From: an uncultured Lachnospiraceae bacterium
Lineage (GTDB): Bacteria > Bacillota > Clostridia > Lachnospirales > Lachnospiraceae
Length of the DNA stretch: 38,277 nucleotides
Direction of reading: 5' to 3'
Assembly (NCBI GenBank): GCA_947626505.1
Contig: CANQSN010000013.1
Coordinates: forward strand, 1-38,277
The translations under genes and the position numbers were made by a program. This document shows, one piece after another, positions 25,801 through 32,532 of the stretch (its first letter is position 1; each line of letters opens with the position of its first letter). The notes beneath the pieces are model-generated. The model saw only the letters and a program-made list of their open reading frames with translations. It was not told the DNA's origin and did not search any database.

Positions 25801-27211
25801 CCTGCTGCAAAAACAACGGTAAGGCATCCGTAGGATTAGTAGGCGCTACGCGCTGGCCAAATGCTCCCGAAGCCGCAATCTGAAACCCTTCCGGAATCCT
25901 ATCCTTCGGATGATTCAAAAGATATGTAACCATCCCTGTTGCAAATGTTTCCGCTGTATAATAGCGCACTCCGTTATATTTTAAATTCATATCATCAGGA
26001 ATATCAGACTCTCCTACAAAATAACAATTGTACGTAATAGGATAATAATATCCCGTTACCTTCCCATCTACCTCCTGTTCATAATAATAATTATTGTCCT
26101 CCATATTTGTAGATTCTACTACACCCCTTTTATAAACATCACCAATAGCCTTATAGGAATAACCGCTGGAATAACAGTTGACAAAAAAGCCTCCTGCCGC
26201 CATTCCAACCAGACCGCCTACATAATTTCCATAGGTGTTACTGCTGACCTTCATATTTGTATAAGAATTAATTGTCAGACCATAAGTTGTTCCTGCCTCA
26301 ATATTTCCGCTGCTGCTTCCAACCAGACCGCCTACAAACCCATATAGGCCTCCTGTAGCAGCTCCGGATATACTTCCCTTTGCATAACAGTTATTGATAA
26401 CCCCTGCATTTATCCCGACAAGTCCGCCGCCGCCTGATTTTGTTTCTATTTTTGCATCACACCAGCAATTTGTCACCGTCCCCCTAACAAGCTTAATATT
26501 GGTGTTATTTCCTATCAGACCGCCTGTTATTGAGCCTTCTCCCATTATCACACCGGAAAAACTGCAGCCGGACACCTCTGCTGCATATCCAACTCCTGCA
26601 AGTCCGCCCAAATTACCTGAATTGCTCTTATAATAGCTGTCTTTAATATTAAGATTCCTTATAGCCGCCTGAAAGGACTCCCCATCTACATTACCGCACC
26701 CGATTTCGCCAAAAAATCCCCGGCCCTGATAGATATCTTTGGAGTTTAAAGTCTCGTTAATATATACGCCGGAAATGCTATGTCCCCTTCCGTCAAAAAT
26801 TCCTGCATACTTCTTTGAAGAATTGCCAATTGAATCCCACAATAAAAATTCCGACATGTCGGCTCCGGAAGAAGCAGCCTCTACAACGCCTCTTTGAATA
26901 GTAATATCATTTGCCAGATAAGCATTATACGGAACAACACCTATTCCGCCATACTCATTTACAAGCTTTGCAAATCCATAGAGCTCACCAACCGTACTAA
27001 TCTCATACCACGTCTTTCCCGCCGCGTCTGTTACCTGCTTCGGTTCTTCAATTGCTGCTTCTGCCGCCTTTACAAAAAGCGCCGCTGCTTCCCGCTTATT
27101 TGCCGGAATCTCCCACGAAAAAACGAGCGCCGCTGCCAATATTATAGCCGCCGCCCGTCTTCCAATCTTTTTTATATTGTATCTAACCTTACTATTACTT
27201 ACTTTAGCCAT
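22838..27211 (-). CDS. Large secreted GLUG-repeat and LRR surface protein
   Basis: A 1457-residue exported protein. The signal peptide is about residues 20-45 (RRAAAIILAAALVFSW). Two beta-solenoid blocks of GLUG type follow (about 75-360 and 525-760), with repeated GGLVG/GGLAG/GGIVG turns and NCY strands. Immunoglobulin-like segments lie at about 950-1240, a Thr/Pro/Glu linker (STEAPP repeats, about 1242-1273) and a BspA-type leucine-rich block near the end (YIGDYAFAKCPKLKYVTIHKK). The C-terminus is strongly basic (KKKKQYKKFFKR) with no LPXTG, SLH or membrane anchor, so wall attachment may be through charge. The ATG at 27211 has AAAGGG nine bases upstream; one at 27220 is too close to it. Likely adhesion or substrate binding; unproven. 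Confidence 0.85.
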   Translation of the reverse strand: MAKVSNSKVRYNIKKIGRRAAAIILAAALVFSWEIPANKREAAALFVKAAEAAIEEPKQVTDAAGKTWYEISTVGELYGFAKLVNEYGGIGVVPYNAYLANDITIQRGVVEAASSGADMSEFLLWDSIGNSSKKYAGIFDGRGHSISGVYINETLNSKDIYQGRGFFGEIGCGNVDGESFQAAIRNLNIKDSYYKSNSGNLGGLAGVGYAAEVSGCSFSGVIMGEGSITGGLIGNNTNIKLVRGTVTNCWCDAKIETKSGGGGLVGINAGVINNCYAKGSISGAATGGLYGFVGGLVGSSSGNIEAGTTYGLTINSYTNMKVSSNTYGNYVGGLVGMAAGGFFVNCYSSGYSYKAIGDVYKRGVVESTNMEDNNYYYEQEVDGKVTGYYYPITYNCYFVGESDIPDDMNLKYNGVRYYTAETFATGMVTYLLNHPKDRIPEGFQIAASGAFGQRVAPTNPTDALPLFLQQDKANAVYKVNYTGDYEGFVYSNDTTVLPKCTEKGFHFEFTYEDTEKAGKEFDGTGIDSDCSILAKKISSVPVINEKNVLEIRTPEQLSWFSLYVNGQVTDESINLPEPQKANAVLVKDIDMAGQDFSPIGYCNAGEDEEETYDGAYKGFFDGQYHVIKNLSINGPVNSMTGLFGCAYGARIEHVGVEQGSLVGRGYVGGICGKAVGSKIINCYYSGSLTGTNSFIGGIVGYAGIIGLGEAKDYASMSMATEVYRCYAASFMKVEDKWCGGISGGTESPKTINGSEESVEYSDCYYDNDKANVVTGAVMRGNEKAEDYSKKFVCGYGTEAFENGKVTWYLQLAALQHGDTYYTKSEYVAEKGNVVYDGMHIYEITGKALIWGQRVKTGSASADTDNYDEIPRFADGRSDSEKADIQVYRYAAINVNDVYEDEDGLCEQYGNSGFYVDLPKGYPKYPEEYLHEGKPMYFIGWLPAVGVELGDELLTEGFYVKNNNYIYASYDQKGRIDLISENEDMTLPYGREYKNEKLSVTAACTMSDEKDYLKYQWYFTDASGNTEAIPSETSNSYSIPITLNAGVYKMFCKVTAESGAFAQSEPVTITITKKLLSEDMFEPVPSAYYKADRVEPKVSPADKEKALLKETDYTYDYENNINLTNAGSKTKVTVTATEDGNYEGSISLPFDITYLPANDSMYVIEGEIEQDYYLDKVLISPAEGYEMSRVLGRNYSSDGASFTALHSFDNYTFNFYLKEKATGALTDVISIRMKVKNTDFKEMEPSTEAPPVTEALPVSEPSTEAPPSTEAPVNKPIEVIKPEPVVDKYGEVISYFDGWDMPKVGNCYNIGNYRYKVTKTSVSGGTVSLIKVKNKKITRSNIPVYVSINGFHFLVTKVTKKAYYKCKKIKKVTGGANVTYIGDYAFAKCPKLKYVTIHKKVKKLGKYVFYSDKKLKRINLRSKKLKKVGKNCLKKTPKSLKIVMPAKKKKQYKKFFKR

Positions 27212-27279
27212 ATAATTCATCCCTTTACCATTGTAAACCTGCTTCCGCCGCAGCTAACCGGCTTCAAAGTTTTACTCTT

Positions 27280-27299
27280 ATATCTGATATATCGGATAT
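27280..27299. repeat. Near-perfect 20-bp palindrome upstream of the GLUG protein gene
   Basis: ATATCTGATATATCGGATAT is self-complementary apart from one mismatched pair. It lies about 70 bases before the GLUG gene start, so an operator is possible. The 152-base gap up to the rpiB stop shows no clear promoter. Confidence 0.35.
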
Positions 27300-27372
27300 T
27301 ATGGCTTTGTTTTTAAGTCATGAACTATATACTATTCACCATTGTCCTATATATAGCACAAACCTCCTATAA

Positions 27373-27801
27373 TTAGTCCTCAATTTGTGCAATTCTCCTT
27401 AAATGGCGTTCTTCATCAGAAAATGGCGTATCCAAAAACGTATCTACAATCTTAAGCGCCAATCCCGTTCCAATTACGCGGGCTCCCATAGTCAATATGT
27501 TTGCATGATTGTGTTCTCTGGTAGCGGCAGCGCTAAAGCAATCGTGGCACAAGGCTGCACGTATACCCTTAATCTTATTTGCCACTATACAAACTCCTAT
27601 TCCCGTACCGCAAATTAAGATTCCGCACTCGCACTCTCCGTCTGCCACTGCATGGGCTGCCTTCTTGGCAAATTCCGGATAGTCGCAGCTCTCCTCGCTG
27701 TAACATCCATAGTCTTTATACCCCATCCCGCGTTCCTTAAGATGCTCAATTACCGCCTGTTTCAAGACATATCCGCCATGGTCGCTTGCAAGTGCTATCA
27801 T
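27373..27801 (-). CDS. rpiB: Ribose-5-phosphate isomerase B
   Basis: A 142-residue RpiB that interconverts ribose-5-phosphate and ribulose-5-phosphate in the pentose phosphate pathway. ALASDHGGYVLK, CGTGIGVCIVANKIKGIRA (containing the active-site Cys-Gly-Thr-Gly loop) and HDCFSAAATREHNHANIL (catalytic and phosphate-binding residues) are all present. The ATG at 27801 is chosen: it has AGGAGG nine bases upstream and gives the standard N-terminus; a longer frame would add 15 unrelated residues. It follows the phosphatase-like gene, the same order as the ywlC-ywlE-ywlF region of Bacillus subtilis. A dispersed repeat copy (27840-27902) separates the two. Confidence 0.96.
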   Translation of the reverse strand: MIALASDHGGYVLKQAVIEHLKERGMGYKDYGCYSEESCDYPEFAKKAAHAVADGECECGILICGTGIGVCIVANKIKGIRAALCHDCFSAAATREHNHANILTMGARVIGTGLALKIVDTFLDTPFSDEERHLRRIAQIED

Positions 27802-27839
27802 TTCAAACGTCCTCCTTTTATTTTCTGGGTTATGCTTCT

Positions 27840-27902
27840 TTTTCAAGACTCGCTTGCAAATCTTAACAAAGAGTTCATGTCTGCTTTAACAGACACCTTC
27901 CT
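27840..27902. repeat. Dispersed repeat, copy A
   Basis: A segment of about 63 bases matching 37879-37941 at roughly three positions in four, for example TTTTCAAG, GCTTGC, AATCTT, TTCATG and CTGCTTTA at the same spacing. Each copy ends in a small hairpin (here TGTCTG/CAGACA). It lies just upstream of rpiB. Confidence 0.6.
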
Positions 27903-27936
27903 AATATAATTAAGTTAAAATCAGCCGCTAAAACCA

Positions 27937-28392
27937 TTATAAAAACTTCAACCGATTATCTATAATCTTCTCTACCAGTCTGCTCAATTCCCGATAACAG
28001 TACTCATAATCTATCAATTCTTTTCCGTATGGATCTAACAGACTGCCTTCCTCTCCCGCCAATTCCTTTATCGTAAAAAGATTCTCTACATTCTGGTAAG
28101 ACTCTAAAATCCTCTGTTTATGGCTGTCGTCCATAGCAATCACCAAATCGCTGCTATTTATATCCGCCTGCTCAAGCTGAAACATACAGTCGTATTCCAA
28201 TGGCACATTGTTATTTTCCAAAATATTAGCCACTTTAGAATTAACTGCCTCCTGAAAAAGCACCACAAGCCCCCTTGCCTTAATCTCTATTCCCTCGCTT
28301 TTATTTTTACGGATGTGGTCATCCATAATTGCCTTAGCCATAATCTCACGTCCGGCATCACCATTTCCTACAAATAATATACAATACGACAT
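27937..28392 (-). CDS. Low-molecular-weight tyrosine phosphatase homologue without its catalytic cysteine
   Basis: A 151-residue protein of the LMW-PTP/YwlE fold. The N-terminus ILFVGNGDAGREIMAKAI aligns without gaps to the family's LFVCTGNTCRSPMAEAI: Arg15 of the CX5R loop is kept but the nucleophile Cys is Gly9, and the second Cys is also Gly. The general-acid DPYG (LLDPYGKELIDYE) near the C-terminus survives. In B. subtilis the equivalent gene encodes the arginine phosphatase YwlE, located near sua5 and rpiB as here. This one should bind but not hydrolyse phosphoprotein unless another residue substitutes. It has an AGAGGTGA ribosome site and starts 21 bases after sua5. Confidence 0.85.
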   Translation of the reverse strand: MSYCILFVGNGDAGREIMAKAIMDDHIRKNKSEGIEIKARGLVVLFQEAVNSKVANILENNNVPLEYDCMFQLEQADINSSDLVIAMDDSHKQRILESYQNVENLFTIKELAGEEGSLLDPYGKELIDYEYCYRELSRLVEKIIDNRLKFL

Positions 28393-28413
28393 ATCTTCAC
28401 CTCTAAATCATCC

Positions 28414-29478
28414 CTACACCTTCAGCACATGGTATCCGGCAGCCTTTAATAAGCGGTTCATAATCGCCCTGCCGAGTTGCTTTCTGCCAAAGCTCTCGCA
28501 ATAAATAACATCCGCCCCTATGTCATCCATTTGCCGCAATATATCAAATAAATGCTGCGCAACTGATAACTCATCATGTCTGCTGCCTATAGTCACAACA
28601 GTTGGCGCCTTATATTTTTCCCTGCTCTCCTCTGTGGCAATCACCGCCACCTTCTTTCCCTGTTTTGCACTCTCCTCTGCTAAACTGTTAATTGCAGCAA
28701 TGACATTCTCTCCGCTGTCTCCCTCCACAATAGTAAGCTGCCCTTTGGGCGCATAATGCCTATATTTCATTCCGGGCGCCCTTGCCACCAGATTATCATT
28801 TACCTTCTCCTCCAATATGGCCGCATCTGTGGAAATGTGCTTAAGCACCCCGCAAAGCATTTCCTCCGTAATATAACCGGGCCGCAAAATAACAGGTTCA
28901 TCAGCAGACATATCAATAATTGTGGACTCAAGTCCAAGCTCTACGTCCCCACCGTCTAAAATCATGTCAATCCGGCCGCTCAAATCCCCTATTACATGCT
29001 GTACTTTTGTTGGGCTTGGCCTTCCTGACAGGTTGGCGCTTGGAGCCGCAATATACAATCCCGACGTACTAATCAACGCCCTTGCCGCAAAATGACTCGG
29101 AAACCGAATAGCTACTGTGTCAAGTCCCCCTGTCGTCTCCTTTGGAACAATATCCCGCTTTTTAAAAATCAAGGTCATGGGCCCCGGCCAAAAGGCGTCC
29201 ATCAATCTTTCTGCTTCTTCTGTAACCCCTTTTGCAAGCTTATATACTGCATCTCTATCAGCAATATGCACAATCAACGGATTATCGCTTGGCCTTCCCT
29301 TAGCTTCATATATCTTTTTTGCTGCATAAGGCTTCAAAGCATCCCCTCCAAGCCCGTATACAGTCTCTGTTGGAAATGCCACAAGCCCTCCGTTCCTTAA
29401 AATCTCTCCCGCCTTTTCAAAAGCTGCTTTTGACTTATCTCCCCCATCTTTATCAACGTGTTCCACAATTGTATCCAT
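28414..29478 (-). CDS. Threonylcarbamoyl-AMP synthase (Sua5/TsaC, long form)
   Basis: A 354-residue enzyme that makes threonylcarbamoyl-AMP for the t6A modification of ANN-decoding tRNAs. The YrdC domain (about 15-205) shows GGLVAFPTETVYGLGGDA, KIYEAKGRPSDNPLIVHI and SANLSGRPSPT. A Sua5-type C-terminal domain follows (about 215-354, with KYRHYAPKG at the linker). The ATG at 29478 is chosen because AGGAAG lies six bases upstream; an in-frame start at 29499 lacks this. It is the first gene of a minus-strand run with the phosphatase homologue and rpiB, and diverges from cwlD. Gene names in use: ywlC, sua5, tsaC. Confidence 0.95.
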   Translation of the reverse strand: MDTIVEHVDKDGGDKSKAAFEKAGEILRNGGLVAFPTETVYGLGGDALKPYAAKKIYEAKGRPSDNPLIVHIADRDAVYKLAKGVTEEAERLMDAFWPGPMTLIFKKRDIVPKETTGGLDTVAIRFPSHFAARALISTSGLYIAAPSANLSGRPSPTKVQHVIGDLSGRIDMILDGGDVELGLESTIIDMSADEPVILRPGYITEEMLCGVLKHISTDAAILEEKVNDNLVARAPGMKYRHYAPKGQLTIVEGDSGENVIAAINSLAEESAKQGKKVAVIATEESREKYKAPTVVTIGSRHDELSVAQHLFDILRQMDDIGADVIYCESFGRKQLGRAIMNRLLKAAGYHVLKV

Positions 29479-29525
29479 ATTAATCTTCCTACTTATCACA
29501 AACTTGTTTGCTCAACCTGCTTATC

Positions 29526-29534
29526 ATTATAGCA
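29526..29534 (-). promoter_or_regulatory. Extended -10 promoter candidate for sua5
   Basis: On the minus strand TGC directly precedes TATAAT (29531-29526); the -35 at 17 bases is weak. It lies about 50 bases before the sua5 start in the 115-base divergent gap with cwlD. Confidence 0.45.
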
Positions 29535-29593
29535 TAAATCATATAATAATGCATATATTTTCATAAGGTACATAAAAAAGGCCGGACATATCC

Positions 29594-30298
29594 ATGAAAA
29601 AAAGCATTTATTTACTTTTAATATGTTTTTCACTTCTAGCTCTCATCACGATTTACCGCCAGCAGGACCAGCTTTATCTTACCGTTCTAAAAATACAGCA
29701 ATCCCCTGCCACTGTCGTATTAGACGCCGGACATGGCGGTTCTGATCCGGGTAAAATCGGCGTCAACAATGTTCTGGAAAAGGACATAAACCTTGCAATA
29801 ACTTTAAAATGTAAAGAATATCTGGAGCAGCAAAATATTACTGTAATACTGACTCGTTCTACAGACGAAGGATTATATAACAGCTCGGATACAAACAAAA
29901 AAACCTCTGACCTAAAACGCCGGCGCGAAATAATAGAAACATCCGGCGCAAACTTGGCAGTGAGCATACATCAAAACAGCTACCCCTCCTCCAGTGTTTT
30001 TGGCGGTCAGGTATTTTATTATACGGGCTCAGAATCAGGAAAACAACTGGCAGACCTGTTACAGCAGTCAATTATTTCTGTCAATCCCGCCAATACAAGA
30101 CAAAGCAAAGCAAGCTCTGACTACTATATATTAAAATCCGGCTCATGTCCAGTGGTTATTTGTGAATGCGGTTTTCTCTCAAATCCAGAGGAATGCGCCA
30201 GCTTAAACTCAGCATCCTATCAGGACAAAATAGCCAAATCCCTTGCAACCGGAATATTAAGCTATCTGTACCAATCCCAGAAAAAAGACGCCTCTTAA
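29594..30298 (+). CDS. cwlD: N-acetylmuramoyl-L-alanine amidase, CwlD type
   Basis: A 234-residue zinc amidase (Amidase_3) exported by an N-terminal signal or anchor helix (about 4-20). Catalytic motifs: VVLDAGHGGSDPG (zinc His), LEKDINLAI (zinc Glu), SIHQNSYPSS (second zinc His) and VICECGFLSNPEE (catalytic Glu). In spore formers CwlD cleaves the stem peptide from muramic acid so that muramic-delta-lactam can be made in cortex. The single-domain architecture and length fit CwlD, but a vegetative amidase of the same family cannot be excluded. The ribosome site is weak (AAGG, 12 bases off). It stands alone on the plus strand. Confidence 0.85.
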   Translation: MKKSIYLLLICFSLLALITIYRQQDQLYLTVLKIQQSPATVVLDAGHGGSDPGKIGVNNVLEKDINLAITLKCKEYLEQQNITVILTRSTDEGLYNSSDTNKKTSDLKRRREIIETSGANLAVSIHQNSYPSSSVFGGQVFYYTGSESGKQLADLLQQSIISVNPANTRQSKASSDYYILKSGSCPVVICECGFLSNPEECASLNSASYQDKIAKSLATGILSYLYQSQKKDAS

Positions 30299-30312
30299 TA
30301 TAAAGAGACGCC
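30281..30312 (-). terminator. Hairpin at the cwlD stop codon, terminator-like on the minus strand
   Basis: On the minus strand GGCGTCTCTT, 6-base loop, AAGAGGCGTC pair over 10 bp (two wobble pairs), followed by six T. On the plus strand two pairs become C-A mismatches and there is no T tract. It therefore seems to end a minus-strand transcript coming from 30300-30800, such as the structured RNA, and covers the cwlD stop codon. Confidence 0.6.
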
Positions 30313-30478
30313 TGCAATAAAGATAAATAAATACTTTAATACATAAGCTGCCATATGTTGATAAGGAAAACGTTGTAGGACCGTCCTTTACTTAATTAAT
30401 ATTAAACAGCAGCTTCTCTGTATATATTAGTTTTTGATTACAATATAAATATTAATTGCATTTATTATTTTGTATATA

Positions 30479-30795
30479 CTATGTCCCCACTCCTTTCTTA
30501 AAATATAAATTCCCGCCGACAGCTCTCGCCGCGGCATTAACCAACCCGATGCTAACCATATTTTCAATTTGCGTATTCTGCGCAATGTACATAATTGAAA
30601 GACATGCTCAGGCTAGTACAAAAGAAATTCGGCGCAAATTGCCTAATTTCTTTTTACCATAAGGCGTCATGGCAAGTGTGGTAAAATAAAGTTGGCTATC
30701 AGGCGTCCTCCCATCCTCGATTTACAATTTGACTGCATAGCTTTACTGCAAATTATACTCCGGTTCTCCAACCGGCATATGGGAATCTGCCTGAT
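30479..30795 (-). ncRNA. Structured non-coding RNA candidate
   Basis: This covers the middle of an 868-base stretch (30299-31166) without a convincing gene. From its promoter at 30802-30830 the minus-strand RNA would begin at the outer stem ATCAGGC (30795-30789), which closes with GCCTGAT (30704-30698). Inside are ATTCCCAT-type pairing (TCCCAT/ATGGGA, 30784-30779 with 30714-30709), a CCGGTT/AACCGG hairpin (30775-30760) and an AATTTG/CAAATT hairpin (30754-30726). Downstream are AAAAGAAATT/AATTTCTTTT (30654-30620), TTTCAATT/AATTGAAA (30600-30562) and a stem capped by a GAGA tetraloop (30535-30515). Purine-rich loops and the GNRA cap favour the minus strand. The end may be near 30500 or at the terminator at 30281. 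Family unknown; not tmRNA, RNase P or 6S by inspection. Confidence 0.6.
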
Positions 30796-30801
30796 GCTGA
30801 T

Positions 30802-30830
30802 ATTATACAAATACATATATTAACTGTCCA
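30802..30830 (-). promoter_or_regulatory. Near-consensus promoter of the structured RNA
   Basis: Minus strand: TGGACA (30830-30825), exactly 17 bases, TATAAT (30807-30802). Predicted start about 30795, precisely the first base of the outer stem of the RNA. Confidence 0.75.
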
Positions 30831-30832
30831 AC

Positions 30833-30868
30833 AACCTACAGTTGTTATAAATACAACCACAGGTTTTT
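30833..30868 (+). terminator. Terminator-like hairpin on the plus strand
   Basis: AACCT-ACA-GTTGT (30833-30845) pairs with ACAAC-CAC-AGGTT (30853-30865), two 5-bp stems around a 3x3 internal loop, followed by TTTTT. It would stop plus-strand transcription (for example read-through from cwlD) just before the minus-strand promoter. Confidence 0.45.
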
Positions 30869-30869
30869 A

Positions 30870-30999
30870 ATTCGACAAATTTCGTCAAATCCGATATCAT
30901 TTACGTGTCGAATAATTTTAAATTTTGTCTATTTGGAAAATATTTACATAACAATTTCATGTTATATATATTTCTTATAACTAACCGATTTCTTATAAC
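30870..30999. repeat. Inverted and direct repeats upstream of the structured RNA
   Basis: ATTCGACA (30870-30877) and TGTCGAAT (30906-30913) are an 8-bp inverted repeat. TTTCTTATAAC occurs twice with an 18-base period (30971-30981 and 30989-30999). They lie 40-170 bases upstream of the RNA promoter and could be regulator sites. The remaining 31000-31075 shows only a GAAAACC/GGTTTTC hairpin (31030-31064). Confidence 0.4.
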
Positions 31000-31077
31000 A
31001 ATAACCTATATCAAACAAAATATCTAATTGAAAACCCGCCGAGCGTTTATCAAATGAAGGTTTTCTCCCATCTTAAT

Positions 31078-31128
31078 AAAAAACCTTCTGAGAGATTCCG
31101 GCAATATGCCATCGCTACTCAGAAGGTT
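31078..31128 (-). terminator. Terminator of mecA
   Basis: AACCTTCTGA (31082-31091) and TCAGAAGGTT (31119-31128) form a perfect 10-bp stem; a small GGC/GCC stem sits in the loop. On the minus strand TTTTTTATT follows. It lies about 40 bases past the mecA stop. Confidence 0.85.
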
Positions 31129-31166
31129 GTTTTACTTAAATATTTAATTTATTATTGCTTCATCCT

Positions 31167-32006
31167 TTAACGAGAAAGACCGGAAAGCGTATGAATGGCA
31201 TTAGAGCGGATTACGCACATATAATGCTCCTCAAAATATGCTTCCAATGCATAGGAATTACGCTTACGCACACCGTACTCGGAGAGCAGGTTGCACACCT
31301 TTGTGAAGCCATCTGGCGACATATTGCCGCTGCTAAGCACCAAATAATAGTTACCGCCCACCATGTCCTTGTAAAGTGTATTATCGCCTCGGTAAAGCCC
31401 TGCTAAATGCTTAGACACAATACAAACATCGTCCAGCTTCATAAACTCGTAAATCGCATTATGGCTCTTTACTTTCTCCACTGGCTTCTTCTCCCCATTA
31501 GGAGAAATCTTACGAGCAGACTGGTTCAACGGTACAAATCCATCATCCTCTGCTACAGAACCGGCTTCCACTGCCCTAGACAACCCCTCCATGGCTGTCT
31601 TAACTGCATCCTTCACAACATCCAGAAGGTCTGATGCATTCTCTGAATCAACTTCTATTTCATTTTCAATTACTCTGTCGTATATGCCATCTTCATCATC
31701 ATCATATTCATCATCCGGATCACTGGTAAAGCGAGAAAAACGAGTATCAAGCTCCTCCGGCTCAGACACCTTTGTTACAAATAAAACAACACTGTCCTTA
31801 CTTACTGGAATTGCCTCAATCATCAATGGTATATCTTCAGCTTCAAACCCTACTTCATCCTCCGCCTGAAGCATCAAATCCCGAAAGAATTCTCGTGCCT
31901 TCTCGGAGCCATATGCAAACTCTGTCAACACCAGATTATGGCTTGCTAAATCTTCCCTGTCAAGGGTACATTTTATCTTATTCTCACTAATGCGCTCTAT
32001 CTTCAA
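31167..32006 (-). CDS. mecA: MecA-like adaptor protein
   Basis: A 279-residue homologue of MecA, which delivers substrates to the ClpC-ClpP protease and acts in competence control in Bacillus. The N-terminal KIERISENKIKCTLDREDLAS ... EFFRDLMLQAEDEVGF domain (substrate-binding) and the C-terminal region from about 190 (ClpC-binding, FMKLDDVCIVSKHLAGLYRGDNTLYK) are recognisable, joined by an acidic linker (DPDDEYDDDEDG). The start is set at the TTG 32006 because it yields the family N-terminus KIERI and is about ten bases from AAGGG; TTG 32015 and GTG 32012 are too close to that site. It lies 95 bases after the DUF1858 gene and has its own terminator. Confidence 0.85.
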   Translation of the reverse strand: MKIERISENKIKCTLDREDLASHNLVLTEFAYGSEKAREFFRDLMLQAEDEVGFEAEDIPLMIEAIPVSKDSVVLFVTKVSEPEELDTRFSRFTSDPDDEYDDDEDGIYDRVIENEIEVDSENASDLLDVVKDAVKTAMEGLSRAVEAGSVAEDDGFVPLNQSARKISPNGEKKPVEKVKSHNAIYEFMKLDDVCIVSKHLAGLYRGDNTLYKDMVGGNYYLVLSSGNMSPDGFTKVCNLLSEYGVRKRNSYALEAYFEEHYMCVIRSNAIHTLSGLSR

Positions 32007-32100
32007 AAACACCAATCCCTTCTATAATCCATCACTAACTGGTTTACAGGCAATAAAAACATTCCAAGCTGCTAGTTTCGTATAAACAATGGAGACTCTT

Positions 32101-32310
32101 TTATGCATTCTGCTCTTTTACAAATGTATTCAGGTTTTCTACAAGCTGTTCCACATCCATACCATGAACCATAGCAGCCTCTTCTAATGTCTCGCCCTGT
32201 GCAGACGGACATCCAACACAACCCATGCCCGCAGCCATAAGTATTGCTGCATTGCCCGGATGCACAGCTAAAATATCTCCAATAATCATGTCCTTTGTTA
32301 TCTCTGCCAT
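32101..32310 (-). CDS. DUF1858 small protein
   Basis: A 69-residue protein of the DUF1858 / hybrid-cluster-associated type, also found as the N-terminal domain of ScdA-like iron-sulphur repair proteins. The core is KDMIIGDILAVHPGNAAILMAAGMGCVGCPSA with the family's CxxC (Cys31, Cys34), then LEEAAMVHGMDVEQLVENLN. A role near iron-sulphur, nitrosative or redox stress is inferred from relatives only. A repeated GGAGGAGGAG ribosome site precedes it. Upstream are a promoter whose -10 is the centre of a palindrome and a 9-bp inverted repeat. It is upstream of mecA on the same strand. Confidence 0.9.
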   Translation of the reverse strand: MAEITKDMIIGDILAVHPGNAAILMAAGMGCVGCPSAQGETLEEAAMVHGMDVEQLVENLNTFVKEQNA

Positions 32311-32340
32311 TAGATATCTCCTCCTCCGATATATTTATCT

Positions 32341-32372
32341 TACTATAACTTGTTAAATGTATTGTTATAGTA
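32341..32372. repeat. 9-bp inverted repeat in the DUF1858 gene leader
   Basis: TACTATAAC (32341-32349) and GTTATAGTA (32364-32372) are a perfect inverted repeat with a 14-base spacer. It lies between the palindromic promoter and the ribosome site, so it could be an operator half-site pair or an RNA hairpin. Confidence 0.5.
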
Positions 32373-32382
32373 TATTCAAGGA

Positions 32383-32422
32383 TTATAAATGATTACATCA
32401 TTTATAAAATACATATTGTCAA
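32383..32422 (-). promoter_or_regulatory. DUF1858 promoter with palindromic operator over the -10
   Basis: Minus strand: TTGACA (32422-32417), 19 bases, TGTAAT (32397-32392). The -10 is the centre of a perfect palindrome with 11-base arms, TTATAAATGAT (32383-32393) and ATCATTTATAA (32397-32407), separated by three bases. An operator covering the -10 is the usual layout for repression. The 32423-32532 stretch between this and the next terminator shows three spaced CATATT motifs but no gene. Confidence 0.6.
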
Positions 32423-32532
32423 ACCGCATATTGTGCTTTCGGTTATACCATTATAATACGCATATTATGTAATTTCAAGCACAACTATGTGAAAATTCAA
32501 AAAACAATTTATGGCAAACCTGTTTTTGATTG

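Noticed and set aside
27212-27372. c-di-GMP riboswitch before the GLUG protein gene
   Set aside because: ACAAAGCC and a GGTTTAC segment recall class I riboswitches, but the paired stems and the GNRA tetraloop/receptor are not present.
30456-30662. A 68-residue plus-strand frame
   Set aside because: No ribosome site, and it is antisense to the structured RNA; the stems explain its composition.
30479-30670. A minus-strand frame beginning MTPYGKKKLGNLRRISFVLA, then TGA, then a further 42 residues in the same frame
   Set aside because: The in-frame TGA, lack of a ribosome site and overlap with strong RNA stems make a structured RNA more likely than a broken gene or selenoprotein; no SECIS-like element is visible.
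31155-31406. An 83-residue plus-strand frame
   Set aside because: Antisense to the conserved C-terminal domain of mecA.
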